A stretch of DNA of 64,000 nucleotides from CAADGU01 sp964581605 (GCA_964581605.1 CAZOPF010000013.1:1-64000); one strand, 5' to 3'; positions 42,701 to 52,058 are shown, counted from the stretch's first letter. Notes: generated by a model not told the origin, from the sequence alone. A program made the numbers and translations.

Positions 42701-45700
42701 GTTACGTCGGCAATGGTGATCGGGCTGGGGCGGAAATGGCTGTCGCTGCCGGTGTAGTAGGACCAGAGCAGTGTGCCATCCGCCTGAATCACTTCCACGC
42801 GATGGCCCCAGTTGATGATGATTTCCGGCTGCCCGTCGTCCGTCAGGTCGGCGACGGCGGGCGAACCAAAGACGCCGCTGCGCAGGGTGGTGTTGGTGAG
42901 GGTGTATGTCCAGGCGATTTGCAGCCCGTTAACCGGATCGTACTCATACAACTTCAGGTCATGGCCTTGCGCGGCGATAATGTCCAGCGCCCCGTCGCCG
43001 GTGATGTCGGCCAGCACGGGCACGCTGGGCCAACGGCCGATGGGGTCGCTGTCCAGGATGTTGCCCGCATGGTCGAGGACGTAGAGGGCGTCTTCCGAAG
43101 CCGCGATGACGATTTCGGGGTTGTTATCGTCGTCCAGGTTGGCGATGGTGGGGCCTCCCCAACCAAACAGACCGCCAGCGTCGCTGCTGTACGCCTTAAT
43201 ATCTTCCTCTTGCCAGAGCAACTGCCCATCGTGGCGGAAGGCGAACAGGCCATAGTAGCCGCTGATGATAATTTCGGCCATGCCGTCGCCGGTCAGGTCG
43301 GCCAGGGCCGGTTCGGCGGCGGGGCCAACCAGGTCGGTGTGCCATTGGATGGGGGTGCCGTTGCCGGTGTCTGCGCCGTCACCGCGATAGACGTAGAGAC
43401 GGCCGTTGTTCGCCGGCGCGACCAGTTCCACCACCCCATCCCCGTTCAGGTCGCCAATGCCGATGCTGCTGACAAAACCGGTGAGGAAGGCGGGATCCAG
43501 TTCTTCTGTGGCGGAGTCATCATGCCAGGTGATCTGGGGGGTATAGCTGTAGAAGCCATCCGGGTTGACCTCAAACGCATCTATCCGGCTGGATGTGGTC
43601 AGGTTGCGAATTTGTATGACGTGAGGGCCATCGCCCAGGTTGGGGTAGTGGAAGGCGATGGGCTGGTCTGAGAAGGGGGCATTGAGGTCAATCTGCTCAA
43701 TGTATTGACCGTCAATGAAAACGTCGAAGGCGGTATTGTCCCGATTGAAGGCGAGCAGGGTCAGGTCATCGCCGATGAAGGTGAACCAGTGGTTGACGCT
43801 GATGTTGGGTAGGCCAGGAACGAGGTAGTCGCCGTCGTAGGCGTAGGGGTTGTTGGCCTGGTTCCAGTAGTTTTTGTTGCTGAAGTGGAAACGGCCGTCT
43901 ACCCCTTCCAGATCACTGTCATACCAGCCATCGTCAATCGGTTGGCCGTCCCAGATGTCAATGAAGTCCGGGCGGAGGTTGCCGGACACGGCCGTGATCG
44001 AAATCGTATGTGTGCCACTGCTCAGGTCATCGTAGTAGATGCTGGCCACGCTGGTTGCAGTGGAAGTGTCAAACAATCCCCGCGAGACGCCATCAATGAA
44101 GATTTCTACCACGCCACCCGCCAGGAAACCGGCCCCTACCCAACTGCCGTTAAAGTCGAGGGAAAGGGTATTGCCCACCGTGCTGGTGTTGCTGTTGTAG
44201 GTACCGCTGCCGTGATTGATGCTGCTTTGTGTGGCCCAACTTTGGGGCATGGTGCGGTAGGGGTGGCCATTGTAGCGCAGGTCAGGGTGATCTTCTTCCA
44301 GGCGGATGACGCCGCTGTAAACGGGCGGTTCATACGGTGTGCCAGTGGCCGGGGTGGTAAAGGCATCTACTGTAGTGATGCCCCGGTAGCTGCGCACTTC
44401 CAGCACGTGCGCGTCACCACCAAAACCGGCAAAGGAGAAGGTGCGCGGGCCGGGCATGAGACTATAGGTGTCCAGGATGCCCAACGAAACGCCATCCACG
44501 CGCAGTTCGAGGGAATGGTAATTGGGGCGCGTCCAGGTCTGGAAGGTGAGGGAGTCACCACTAAAGGGGAACCAGGCGGTGCCGTTGTTGCCGTGGCTGG
44601 CGAAACTGCCGCCGCTGGCCCCGGCATCGGCCGTTTGCCCCCAACCGGCGCTGTAAAAGAGCCGCGTATCCGTCTCTTCAAATGTGCCTTCGGCCAGGGG
44701 CAGACCATCCCACACGTCGAAGTAATCCAGATGGATGCGGCTGTTGCTGGCATTGGGATGGCTGGTTCCCAACACGGTGATGGTCAGGGTATGTGGCCCG
44801 GCGTTGAGACCGTCGAAGTAGAGACTTTCCGTGTCATCCTCACGGGTGTAGAGGTCTGCGATAGCCACCACGTTGCCATCAATGGCGATTTCCGCCTGCC
44901 CGCCAAAGCGGTCGGTGGCAAAACCAACACCCACCCAACTGCCGCTGAAGTCAAAGCTGATCGTATCTCCGGCGGCCGCCGAGTAGATGTATTGCCCATC
45001 GCTGGCGCGATTGCTGCCAATGCCGCTGGTGCGCGTCCAGCTTTGCGCCGTTTGGGTGTAGGGCACACCGTTGTAGCGGATGGTGGGATGGTCTTCCTCG
45101 AAGCGGGTGACGCCAGAGATGGGTGGATTGGGGTCAATGAAGGGGCCAGTACCTGGCGTGGTCAGGGCGTCAATGGTGGTGGTGTCGCGGTAGCTTTTGA
45201 TTTGCAAGGTGTGGACGCCCGCGCCAAAACCTTCGTAACTAAAGGTGCGGCTGATGGCGTTGGTGGCGTTGTTGGGATGGTATAGGGTGATGTTATCCAG
45301 ATAGACGCCATCCACAAATAACTGTGCCTCACCACCGGCGCTGTAGGCAATGGCCTGCAACGTGAAGGAGTCCCCGGAGAAGGGGAACCAGCCGTTGCCG
45401 GCCGTGGCCCGCACATAGCTGCCGCCGCTGGCATTGGCGTGGTTCACGGCCGTCCAGCCATTGCTGAGAATGAGACGCGGGTCATCCTGTTCAAACGTGC
45501 CGTCGGCAAACGGCGAGCCGTCGCCAAAGTCGAAGTAGTCAAGCTGCACCCGTGTGCCGGAGGAGAACGGATTGCTGCTGCCCAAGACGGTGACGGTGAC
45601 GGTGTGGGGGACATTGCCCAGGTTGGTGAAGGGGAGGGTAACGGCCGTGCCGTCTTCCCGTCGGTACAGGTCAAACACCCCCTGGCTGTTGCCGTCAATG

Positions 45701-48700
45701 GTGATTTCCACGTGGCCGCTCAAGTTGCCGCCGATGAGACCGACGTTCAGCCAGTCGCCGGTGAAGTTGAACACGGCCGTGCTGCCTGCTACTGCATTAC
45801 GCCCATAACTACCGCCGCTGGCGGCCACAAGCGTCTGGTTGCTCCATGTGCCGGTATAGCTGATGGCCGGGTCATTTTGCTCCGTGCGGGTCACCACCGA
45901 GCTGATGCTAAAGGAGGACGCCGTTGGCGCACTCAGCACCACCGCCTCTTCATTGTCCGTTGCCAATTGATCATTGCCCATTGCCCATTGATCATTATCC
46001 ACTTCTGCCGGGGGTAGCAGGTCACCATCGGCAGCCAGGGTAATCGGCCGCGAATCAGGGTTGCCCAACGCCGTTGGCTCGGCGTCGCCTTCATTGCCCA
46101 CTGCCCATTGATCGTTGACCGTTACGGACGGCATGTGCCAATACGGTGCATCATAGATGTGATGCTGCCGCCCCGTTTCATTGACCATTGACCATTGACC
46201 ATTGACCATCATCCCTGGCTCATTGCCCACTGCCAATGAATTGATCTCCGTTGTGATGCTGGTGGTGACGGTGACTGTGCCGGGGGCCACCATTTCCGGG
46301 GCAACGGCGTGGCTGGGGATGACGGCCTGGCCGACACTGAGATGACCGTAACCGTCGCCGCCGGTGGTGGGTGCGCCGTGCAGCAGCACGTTCATAGTGA
46401 TGGTATAGACGCCCGCGGCCCAGCCGGAGGTGTCTAGCTCTGTCAGTTCGTAGGTGCGAGGTGCGCCACTGAGGATGTTCAGGGGGATGCTGTCGCTCCA
46501 TTGCAGGGCGCCGTTGGCGGCGTACACGGCCGTGTCCACCACCCCACTCTGCCCAATCCCGGCGATATTGGCAATCTCTACCTGCAAAGTGGTGCTGCTG
46601 ACGCCCGTTTCCACAAAGGGCGGGTCGGCGGCTACGGCCGTCACCTGGATAAAGCGATCTACCACATTGAGCCGTGCCTGGGCCTGGGCAGTGATGTAAT
46701 CCAATGGAGTATTCACGGCCGTGACCTGCGCCTCAATCAGATAGAGGGCCAGATCAGAGGCGGCGGCGGGCACGGCCGTTTGCGCCGTTGCGCCGGGGGC
46801 AATGGTCTGTTGGAAAGCCAGCGTCTCGTCCGGCAGGGTGACGGTGACGGTATAGGTCGTTGTGACCGTGCCCCGGTTGGTGATGTCCAGGTCAAATTCT
46901 ACCGGCTGGCCGGGTAAGGCGGCGTTCATCCAGGGGGTCAGGCGCACAGTGGGGCGGTGCGCTTTGATGGCACACAGTTCCGTTTCCAGGTCGGATACGG
47001 CCGTGCTAATGCCCGGCAGCGCCGCCAGAATGGCCGCATCATCGGTGGCGGCGGCCAATGTGGCAGCGGCCGTTTCCAATGTGGGGTACGTCTGGCCGAG
47101 GGGGGAGGTGAGACGGCCGTAGTTGGCGGCGCTGTTGGCCGCGGCCACTGCCTGGTTGCGCAGCGCCAGGGCGCAATTGCCCCCGTCACACGACTCTTCC
47201 AGAGCGGAAACCGCCAGCGCCAGCGATTGCAAAGCGGCGGCCAACGCTGTTTCATCGGCCAGGCAGCCAGCCGCCGCCGCAAAAATAGGGGCGGTATTGG
47301 CGCTGACCAGGCGGGTGTTCACGGTAGCCCATTGCGTGTAGACCTGATTGGGCACGGGGCTGGACAAACTCACTTGATGTGCGCTGCCCAATGGCGCGGC
47401 AGGTACGTTTAGCGTGACGACCTGGCTGCTGGTCTGGCCCGGATTGACGAGGACGGGGGATTGCAAGCCGGTCAGTTGCCAGCCAGCGGGCAGGTGGGCG
47501 GCCAGGTCAAAACTGCCCGGCGTATTGCCCACGTTGCGCAGATGCACGGTAAATTCCGCTTCTGCGTCGCTGAGGGCAAAGAGGGAGGTTGGTTCCAGCC
47601 AGAGGTGCTGGAAGGGGACGGCGGGCATGACAAAGCTGGTGTTGTCGCTGTCGGTGATGGTGGGGTTGGTGGTGGCTACGGCCGTGACTGCAAAAGGATA
47701 GCTGCTGCCGGGCGCGGGCAGGGTGGGCGTGGCTGGCTGCACATACAGCCCCAGCCAGGTGCTACCCCCGGCGGGCAGGGAAACGGAGACGGCCGTTTGC
47801 CCTTCTTCCCCGGCAAAAATCAGCCAGTCCGGGGCCATACCCGTCACCGACACGTCAAAGGTGTGTGGCTGGCTGGAGCGGTTGACGATTTGCACCGTGT
47901 AGGCCGCACCGGGAATTTGCGCCTGGCCGTTGTTGGTGGTGGGGTTGGTCGGGTCGGTCGGTGTGCCAAAGGGAATGGTGTAGATGGGGTCGGGCTGGAT
48001 GGCGACATCCACCCCCTGCATGGGGGTGACGGTGACGGTGTGTTCGGCGGCGGCCACGGCCGTGGGGTACAACCCAGATTGCGCCGTCAGCAGCAGGGTG
48101 TAGTCGCTGGGTGGGGTGGTGAGGGTGGGGGTGACGGTCAGGCTGCCGTCGGCGGCGACGGCTGTGTCCCAACCGGGCGCGGAGAGGGTGACGGTGTAGC
48201 TGTCGCTAAAGTTGGCGGAAATGGTCGCCTGGAAGGTGACCGGGCTGCCGGGGGTGGTGGTGGAACTGGCCGGGCTGGTAGCCAGACGCACGTAGTGGGC
48301 GTCACCGGTCAGGGATACCTGGTCGGTGGCGGCGGTGGCTTCGCTGACGGCAATCGTGCCATTGAAGTTGGGCAGCAGCAGGCCGTCTTGCAAGGAGACG
48401 GCCGTGCCGCCAATGGTCAACGTGCCGTTGGTGGGCGGCAGCCCCAGGCTGGCATTGTTCGCCGCCAGGCTGGCCGAGGGCGCAAAATGGGGGGCAGCCG
48501 CCACGCCGCTGTTTTGCACGGCCACGGGCAGGGTTGTGACCAGGGTGAGCGCGCCGCTATAGACCTGGCCGTTGAGGGTGGCGCTGGCCCCGCGCAGGTG
48601 CAGTTCGGCGCTGCCAGAAGGGGTGAGGGTGACGGCCGTTGCCTCACCATATGCGCCGCTGCCCAAACCGGAGACAGAGGCGGCGTAAAAGCCCATGCCG

Positions 48701-51700
48701 CCGGGGCCGCTCTGCTGGTAGCTCAGGTCACCGGATGTTTCGATGTGGCCGTCGCTGGCTACGGCCGTGACCGCACCATTACCCACCAGATTGCCATCCA
48801 CAAATAGCTGCCCTTGCCCGGTGAGCTGCTGGAAGCGCAGGCCGGATTGGGCGCTATGTTGCCAGTTGGCACTCAGCCCGCCCTGGGCGGTGAAGGATTC
48901 GAGGAGCAAATTGGCGGACACGGCCGTGCCGCTGCTGCTGGCGGTGGCGGCCACCACACCCACCGCCGGGCGGAAAAAGTCATGTTCCGGCAGGCGGGCG
49001 GCCAGAGCGGGTGGCAGTGGCGGGTCGGCGCTGCCAATGACCGAGGCGGCCATCTCAGTGCCCTGGGTGAAACCACCCTGCCGCAGGTCAAATTCGCCAA
49101 AGTTAAATTCACCGACGGGGGTATCGGCCGATCCCTCGCCTTGAATACCGGCGCCGTTGAGAAAGGCTTCCACCCATTCGTGCTCGGCGCGGGCGGAAAT
49201 CTCTTCGGCGACGGCCGTCGCCCATTGCTCGGCGGCGGCCAGCGCAGACCCCCAGTGCACCTTCAGGTCGCCGGGCACGTTGCTCAGCAGGTCGCCGAGG
49301 AAGTAGAAGGTGAATCCGGCAAATCCCTGCCCAAAACCGGCCAGAGCAAAGCCAATTTCCTGGATAGAGCCGTTGAGCAGCAGGCTGTACTCGATGGCGA
49401 CCATGTGCAGGCCGTCTTGGCTGATGTCAATGATTTCGCCGCTGACGATGTCGCTGCGCAGCCAGCCGACGGTCTCTTCGTCGCCGAGCAGGACGGAGGC
49501 ACGGGGGACGATGACAAAGTGGCGTGGATTTTGCAGCAGGTCGGCGGTGATACGCGCTTTGGCTTCGGCGGAGATGGTCAGGTCGGTCAGGTCGGCCAGA
49601 TTGGCCGGGCTGATGAGGGCCAGGGGGATGCCCTGTGTCTGGGCGGCGCTGAGGATGTTGGCGACGCTGTGTACCGGCTCGTCGGGAGAGAGGCGTTGCA
49701 GCAGGTCTGATTCCAACGTCATGGCGGCCAGGCCGTAGGCGGTGTTGAACGCCTGCCAGCCGCGCACACTCTGGGTGGGGTAGGCCAGGGCACGAATCTG
49801 GTTGCGGCGCAGGTCGAGGGTCACACGCTGTTGGCCGGTGACGGTATCGGTCTCCCAGGTCATCAGGTGGAGGCGGGGGGCGTCATAGTAGGGGCGCACC
49901 AGGAAGGAGTCGCCAAGCCGCTGGGTGCCGAAGTCGGCGGCGGCGGCGTATTGCATGAGCAGGGCGCGCTGGCTGGCGCGGGTGAGGCGGCTGATGGCCT
50001 GGGCGGCGGCGATTAGGTCGTCGCTTTCGTCGCCGCTGACTGTGCCGTCGGCCATGATGTCGTTGACCTGAGTGTAGGCGGCGTGGCCTTCGGTGACGGC
50101 CGTTGCCGCGACCGCATATTCACCATCCACTGCGGCAGCGGGCACAAAGGAGGGGGCAAACAGGCCGGTGATGAGGGTGAGGTCGGAGATGAAGGGTTGG
50201 GTGGTACGGCCGTTGCCGCCCACCTGAACGTTGCCGCCGTTGAGACGGGCATCGTAGCCAATGGCGTCATAGAGCGCCCGTTCGTGGCTTTCCACTGTGC
50301 CGTCCGGGTGGCGCAGGTCAATCAGCAGCCATTCGCCGGTGACGATGGTGGTCGCCAACGGAAAGTTGGTCATCAATTCCTGGAATGGTTCCCCTTCCAG
50401 CAACTCTTGTCCGGCGAGCATCAGGTAGGGGGTGTAGGTGTGGAAGACATTGGCGTAGATCATGCCGCCCTGGGTCTGACTGTTGACGATGTGGCCCAGC
50501 GTGACCGGTTCGCCCACCAGTTCCACGGCGCTGAAGGTGTAGTCGAGCGGGTAGCTGGTGGTGAGGCCGCTGATGGGGTGGTATTTTTCGGCTTTGACGC
50601 GCACCTGGACGGTGTGGCGCAGGCTGGCGGGCAGTTCGGCCAGCGGCGTGGGGTCGGGTATGTCCACAAAGCGGTCGCCAATTTCGGCCTGGGCGAAGGC
50701 GGGGTCCATATCTACCCAGCCCTGGCCGGGCAGGTAGGCTTCCACCCACCAGTGGGGGCGGGTTTCTTGCCAGAGGTGGTCGTTTTGCAGGGGGTCGGAC
50801 TGGGGCAAGGGGCTGTTGGCGGGCAGATGGCCGATGACGCCCAGGGGTTGGGGGAACATGGACAGGAGCAGGGTTTCGATGTGGGGGTCGGCCAGTTGGC
50901 CGGAGCGGTAGCGGGCGGGGATGCCGCTGGCGCGGAGGAGGGCGATGAGCAGGCTGGCCTGGTCGGTGCTGTTCCCGGCGGCGCTCCACAATGTGCCCCG
51001 CGCCCCACGCAGGCTGCCGCTGTAGCTTTCAAAAGCGAGGCCGCGCACAAAGGTGAAGAGGGCGGCGGGATCCTGGCTGAGTTGGGCGGCCTGTTCGATG
51101 ATGGTCGGGTCGGCGCAGTTTGCATCCAGTGTGCAGGTGAGCCAGTTGCCCATGTTGGTGGGCCAGAGGGTGGTGGGCGGTGTGGTGGTAGTGTGGGCAC
51201 GGCCGTTAACCATGCCCCAGGCGGCCGCGCCGTTGTCCAGGGCGGTGGGGGCGGGCACGGTTGCGGGGCCGTCCAGAGTAATGGTGACGCTGGCGCTGCC
51301 CAGCGGGGGGATGTCGGGCAGGTGGAAGGTATAGACACCGTCGTCCAGCGAGGCGGGCAGGGAGGTGTGGCTGACGCTGGCGGCCGTTGGTTCGTAGGTG
51401 AGGATGACCTGACGCAGGCTGTTGGGGTCGGCCAGGGTGTCGAAGTTTTCCAGGGCGGCCAGGGTGTCGGTGATGGTCTGGCCGGGGATGACAGCGGGGG
51501 CCTGAGTGGGGGGCAGGGTGTTATGGACGGTGTAGGTGAGGGTGAGGTTTTGGCCGCCGGTGTAGCTGGATTGGGTGCGGGCCAGGGCGATGGGGTGAGC
51601 AGGTGAAGAGGTGAGGAGGTGAGGAGGTGAGGGGGTGACGGCCGTTTCTGCCGCCGCGGCGGGTCGGGCAGCGCCAAGCCCAAATAAGAAGGGGAATGAT

Positions 51701-51765
51701 TGCAAGAGGAGGCCGAACGTGACGGCCCAGGCGATGAGTTTGTATGACCAGTTTGTTTGTTCCAT
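39766..51765 (-). CDS. Giant secreted multidomain surface protein (3,999 aa)
   Basis: Signal peptide at 1-40 (ARPAAAA cleavage region). A transglutaminase-like domain lies at about 215-360: AAGNSTDQASLLIALLRASGIPARYRSG, then HWWVEAYLPGQGWVDMDP. His338 and Asp354 are present, but Ser266 is at the usual catalytic Cys position. A long middle region holds CARDB/NEW3-like beta-sandwiches (to about 1950). At about 1960-2740 come four or five repeats of a carbohydrate-binding-like unit (pattern EEDHPxIRYNG...AEIAIDGNVVAIADLYTRED; ...WFPFSGDSLT). About 2755-3140 is an FG-GAP/VCBS propeller (IGDLNGDGVVELV, LADLTGDGMAEIII). NEW3-type repeats reach about 3780. Two PKD domains (FGDGSTATG, WGDGAVTNG) precede the end DGYQIYLPVIVREN. 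The likely role is adhesion or a glycan-bound surface layer. Confidence 0.88.
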   Translation of the reverse strand: MEQTNWSYKLIAWAVTFGLLLQSFPFLFGLGAARPAAAAETAVTPSPPHLLTSSPAHPIALARTQSSYTGGQNLTLTYTVHNTLPPTQAPAVIPGQTITDTLAALENFDTLADPNSLRQVILTYEPTAASVSHTSLPASLDDGVYTFHLPDIPPLGSASVTITLDGPATVPAPTALDNGAAAWGMVNGRAHTTTTPPTTLWPTNMGNWLTCTLDANCADPTIIEQAAQLSQDPAALFTFVRGLAFESYSGSLRGARGTLWSAAGNSTDQASLLIALLRASGIPARYRSGQLADPHIETLLLSMFPQPLGVIGHLPANSPLPQSDPLQNDHLWQETRPHWWVEAYLPGQGWVDMDPAFAQAEIGDRFVDIPDPTPLAELPASLRHTVQVRVKAEKYHPISGLTTSYPLDYTFSAVELVGEPVTLGHIVNSQTQGGMIYANVFHTYTPYLMLAGQELLEGEPFQELMTNFPLATTIVTGEWLLIDLRHPDGTVESHERALYDAIGYDARLNGGNVQVGGNGRTTQPFISDLTLITGLFAPSFVPAAAVDGEYAVAATAVTEGHAAYTQVNDIMADGTVSGDESDDLIAAAQAISRLTRASQRALLMQYAAAADFGTQRLGDSFLVRPYYDAPRLHLMTWETDTVTGQQRVTLDLRRNQIRALAYPTQSVRGWQAFNTAYGLAAMTLESDLLQRLSPDEPVHSVANILSAAQTQGIPLALISPANLADLTDLTISAEAKARITADLLQNPRHFVIVPRASVLLGDEETVGWLRSDIVSGEIIDISQDGLHMVAIEYSLLLNGSIQEIGFALAGFGQGFAGFTFYFLGDLLSNVPGDLKVHWGSALAAAEQWATAVAEEISARAEHEWVEAFLNGAGIQGEGSADTPVGEFNFGEFDLRQGGFTQGTEMAASVIGSADPPLPPALAARLPEHDFFRPAVGVVAATASSSGTAVSANLLLESFTAQGGLSANWQHSAQSGLRFQQLTGQGQLFVDGNLVGNGAVTAVASDGHIETSGDLSYQQSGPGGMGFYAASVSGLGSGAYGEATAVTLTPSGSAELHLRGASATLNGQVYSGALTLVTTLPVAVQNSGVAAAPHFAPSASLAANNASLGLPPTNGTLTIGGTAVSLQDGLLLPNFNGTIAVSEATAATDQVSLTGDAHYVRLATSPASSTTTPGSPVTFQATISANFSDSYTVTLSAPGWDTAVAADGSLTVTPTLTTPPSDYTLLLTAQSGLYPTAVAAAEHTVTVTPMQGVDVAIQPDPIYTIPFGTPTDPTNPTTNNGQAQIPGAAYTVQIVNRSSQPHTFDVSVTGMAPDWLIFAGEEGQTAVSVSLPAGGSTWLGLYVQPATPTLPAPGSSYPFAVTAVATTNPTITDSDNTSFVMPAVPFQHLWLEPTSLFALSDAEAEFTVHLRNVGNTPGSFDLAAHLPAGWQLTGLQSPVLVNPGQTSSQVVTLNVPAAPLGSAHQVSLSSPVPNQVYTQWATVNTRLVSANTAPIFAAAAGCLADETALAAALQSLALAVSALEESCDGGNCALALRNQAVAAANSAANYGRLTSPLGQTYPTLETAAATLAAATDDAAILAALPGISTAVSDLETELCAIKAHRPTVRLTPWMNAALPGQPVEFDLDITNRGTVTTTYTVTVTLPDETLAFQQTIAPGATAQTAVPAAASDLALYLIEAQVTAVNTPLDYITAQAQARLNVVDRFIQVTAVAADPPFVETGVSSTTLQVEIANIAGIGQSGVVDTAVYAANGALQWSDSIPLNILSGAPRTYELTELDTSGWAAGVYTITMNVLLHGAPTTGGDGYGHLSVGQAVIPSHAVAPEMVAPGTVTVTTSITTEINSLAVGNEPGMMVNGQWSMVNETGRQHHIYDAPYWHMPSVTVNDQWAVGNEGDAEPTALGNPDSRPITLAADGDLLPPAEVDNDQWAMGNDQLATDNEEAVVLSAPTASSFSISSVVTRTEQNDPAISYTGTWSNQTLVAASGGSYGRNAVAGSTAVFNFTGDWLNVGLIGGNLSGHVEITIDGNSQGVFDLYRREDGTAVTLPFTNLGNVPHTVTVTVLGSSNPFSSGTRVQLDYFDFGDGSPFADGTFEQDDPRLILSNGWTAVNHANASGGSYVRATAGNGWFPFSGDSFTLQAIAYSAGGEAQLFVDGVYLDNITLYHPNNATNAISRTFSYEGFGAGVHTLQIKSYRDTTTIDALTTPGTGPFIDPNPPISGVTRFEEDHPTIRYNGVPYTQTAQSWTRTSGIGSNRASDGQYIYSAAAGDTISFDFSGSWVGVGFATDRFGGQAEIAIDGNVVAIADLYTREDDTESLYFDGLNAGPHTLTITVLGTSHPNASNSRIHLDYFDVWDGLPLAEGTFEETDTRLFYSAGWGQTADAGASGGSFASHGNNGTAWFPFSGDSLTFQTWTRPNYHSLELRVDGVSLGILDTYSLMPGPRTFSFAGFGGDAHVLEVRSYRGITTVDAFTTPATGTPYEPPVYSGVIRLEEDHPDLRYNGHPYRTMPQSWATQSSINHGSGTYNSNTSTVGNTLSLDFNGSWVGAGFLAGGVVEIFIDGVSRGLFDTSTATSVASIYYDDLSSGTHTISITAVSGNLRPDFIDIWDGQPIDDGWYDSDLEGVDGRFHFSNKNYWNQANNPYAYDGDYLVPGLPNISVNHWFTFIGDDLTLLAFNRDNTAFDVFIDGQYIEQIDLNAPFSDQPIAFHYPNLGDGPHVIQIRNLTTSSRIDAFEVNPDGFYSYTPQITWHDDSATEELDPAFLTGFVSSIGIGDLNGDGVVELVAPANNGRLYVYRGDGADTGNGTPIQWHTDLVGPAAEPALADLTGDGMAEIIISGYYGLFAFRHDGQLLWQEEDIKAYSSDAGGLFGWGGPTIANLDDDNNPEIVIAASEDALYVLDHAGNILDSDPIGRWPSVPVLADITGDGALDIIAAQGHDLKLYEYDPVNGLQIAWTYTLTNTTLRSGVFGSPAVADLTDDGQPEIIINWGHRVEVIQADGTLLWSYYTGSDSHFRPSPITIADVTGDGQPNIITASAINAGFLIFDHLLMVLNRDGTLVWEQTVADSSASASGVAAQDLTGNGAWEILWNGLDDGFLVIRGSDGQRLFNEPFTRSGTIMDYPTMGDVDGDGVADVVVAGQEGIFVISHVGRWVNSRPVWNQHNYHVTNINDDWSAPFDQPNSWELHNTYRTQTPEQNPAPSYRVELTHTVGVSGVTVLSDTFSTPPGGTPPFYTWQYQLEWYAPVNTISFASELANMQPGETRPINQGTEVAYRLPSGWNTLTLPPLYVTAVRILDIAPVSQTAGVGSTAVYTLTLLNPGLAANVYDLEVVGLSADWLDYPAQVNVPAQSSVEVFLEVTIPLDAELAERPFAVTATTGSGGQDMAAATLTPFNGLTIAIEPPLQSAPTGTAVTYTLTLTNGQWAMVNYQLAASGLADVTLPGAVEVGAGTAVSFPITVSSAAPGPQPFTVTAVGAGGHDTADAILEATGNYAVGLALAPTANVGGPGTPADFMLTVTNLGDVADSYDLTLALPPGWSGQLDANGAPVDEIALPAHLFNNADLRLRITPPVTAVAGDYEFSVTAVSQSGPGVQSSITGTVELLPLGVTLAINPAHTTMSPLDSGVWQVTITNTGEVADSYDLLPAGIISLTAELSSSTVTLAPGQSQTVQLTAGPLPLVLPQTVPFWVTAVSQADTRIANEAAATITFTGYEGVEVAWLPTSQTVTNTLAAAFTLVLSNTGNVPTTYQLALDMPGLSGQLPAEVTIPAQATAVLPLAVQAGTPGTYTLTATAASTSATHEATATLTIVQTAEVLAVEVGPDQEGYEGSPLAFSGEVSGSSEPYTIVWDFGDGSTATGSLTPAHTYADNGSYLVTLTVTDSENQVASDSLLVTVNNVPPLVTAVADQTIVAQETLSGVLATFSDAGVLDGHTAVIDWGDGAVTNGNVNQTAGTVSGAHSYAAPGMYTVTITVTDDDGGAGSDTLLVTVTADGYQIYLPVIVREN

Positions 51766-51788
51766 GTTTTTTTACCTCGTTGTTATGG

Positions 51789-51822
51789 CAGACATCCGAT
51801 TTTTTGAAAAATCGGATGTCTG
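51789..51822. repeat. Hairpin repeat, CCGATTTTTTG family, copy 2
   Basis: Perfect 16-bp arms (CAGACATCCGATTTTT and complement) around TG. It lies between the 68-residue gene and the giant gene on the minus strand. If it acts as a partial terminator it would reduce transcription of the giant gene relative to the small one. Confidence 0.8.
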
Positions 51823-51829
51823 GTAGTTA

Positions 51830-52036
51830 CTATTCTCTGGTTTCGGGTTTGCCGGGTGTTTGTTCTTCTGCGCCGGTTTGTTGGGCGATGAAGGTGAGCA
51901 GGGCGGGGACGGAGGCGAAGGTGTGCATTTCGCCGGCGTGGGCGTCTTGCAGGGAGGCGCGCCAGGGGGCACGGCCGTCGTCGCGCCACAGGCGCAGCAG
52001 GTAGGCGTGGTAGGTGTTTGTTTTCTCCGGTGCCAT
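51830..52036 (-). CDS. Small conserved-looking protein (68 aa), unknown
   Basis: From ATG 52036, with GAGAGG 7 nt upstream, it encodes YHAYLLRLWRDDGRAPWRASLQDAHAGEMHTFASVPALLTFIAQQTG, one compact domain, plus an acidic tail. The spacing of Trp, Arg, Leu and the final helix recalls small proteins found beside large BTAD/NB-ARC regulators in Chloroflexota, but I cannot name a family. No signal peptide. It is the first gene after the SARP-type promoter at 52059-52090 and leads into the giant secreted protein; the BTAD regulator is divergent from it. Confidence 0.7.
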   Translation of the reverse strand: MAPEKTNTYHAYLLRLWRDDGRAPWRASLQDAHAGEMHTFASVPALLTFIAQQTGAEEQTPGKPETRE

Positions 52037-52058
52037 TAAGAACCTCTCTATCAAACGC

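Noticed and set aside
47461..48807. 448-codon plus-strand frame inside the giant gene
   Set aside because: Gly-rich shadow of the minus-strand secreted protein, whose domains continue through this stretch.
50083..51606. 507-codon plus-strand frame opposite the transglutaminase-like region
   Set aside because: Antisense to a real domain, no start context, low-complexity product.
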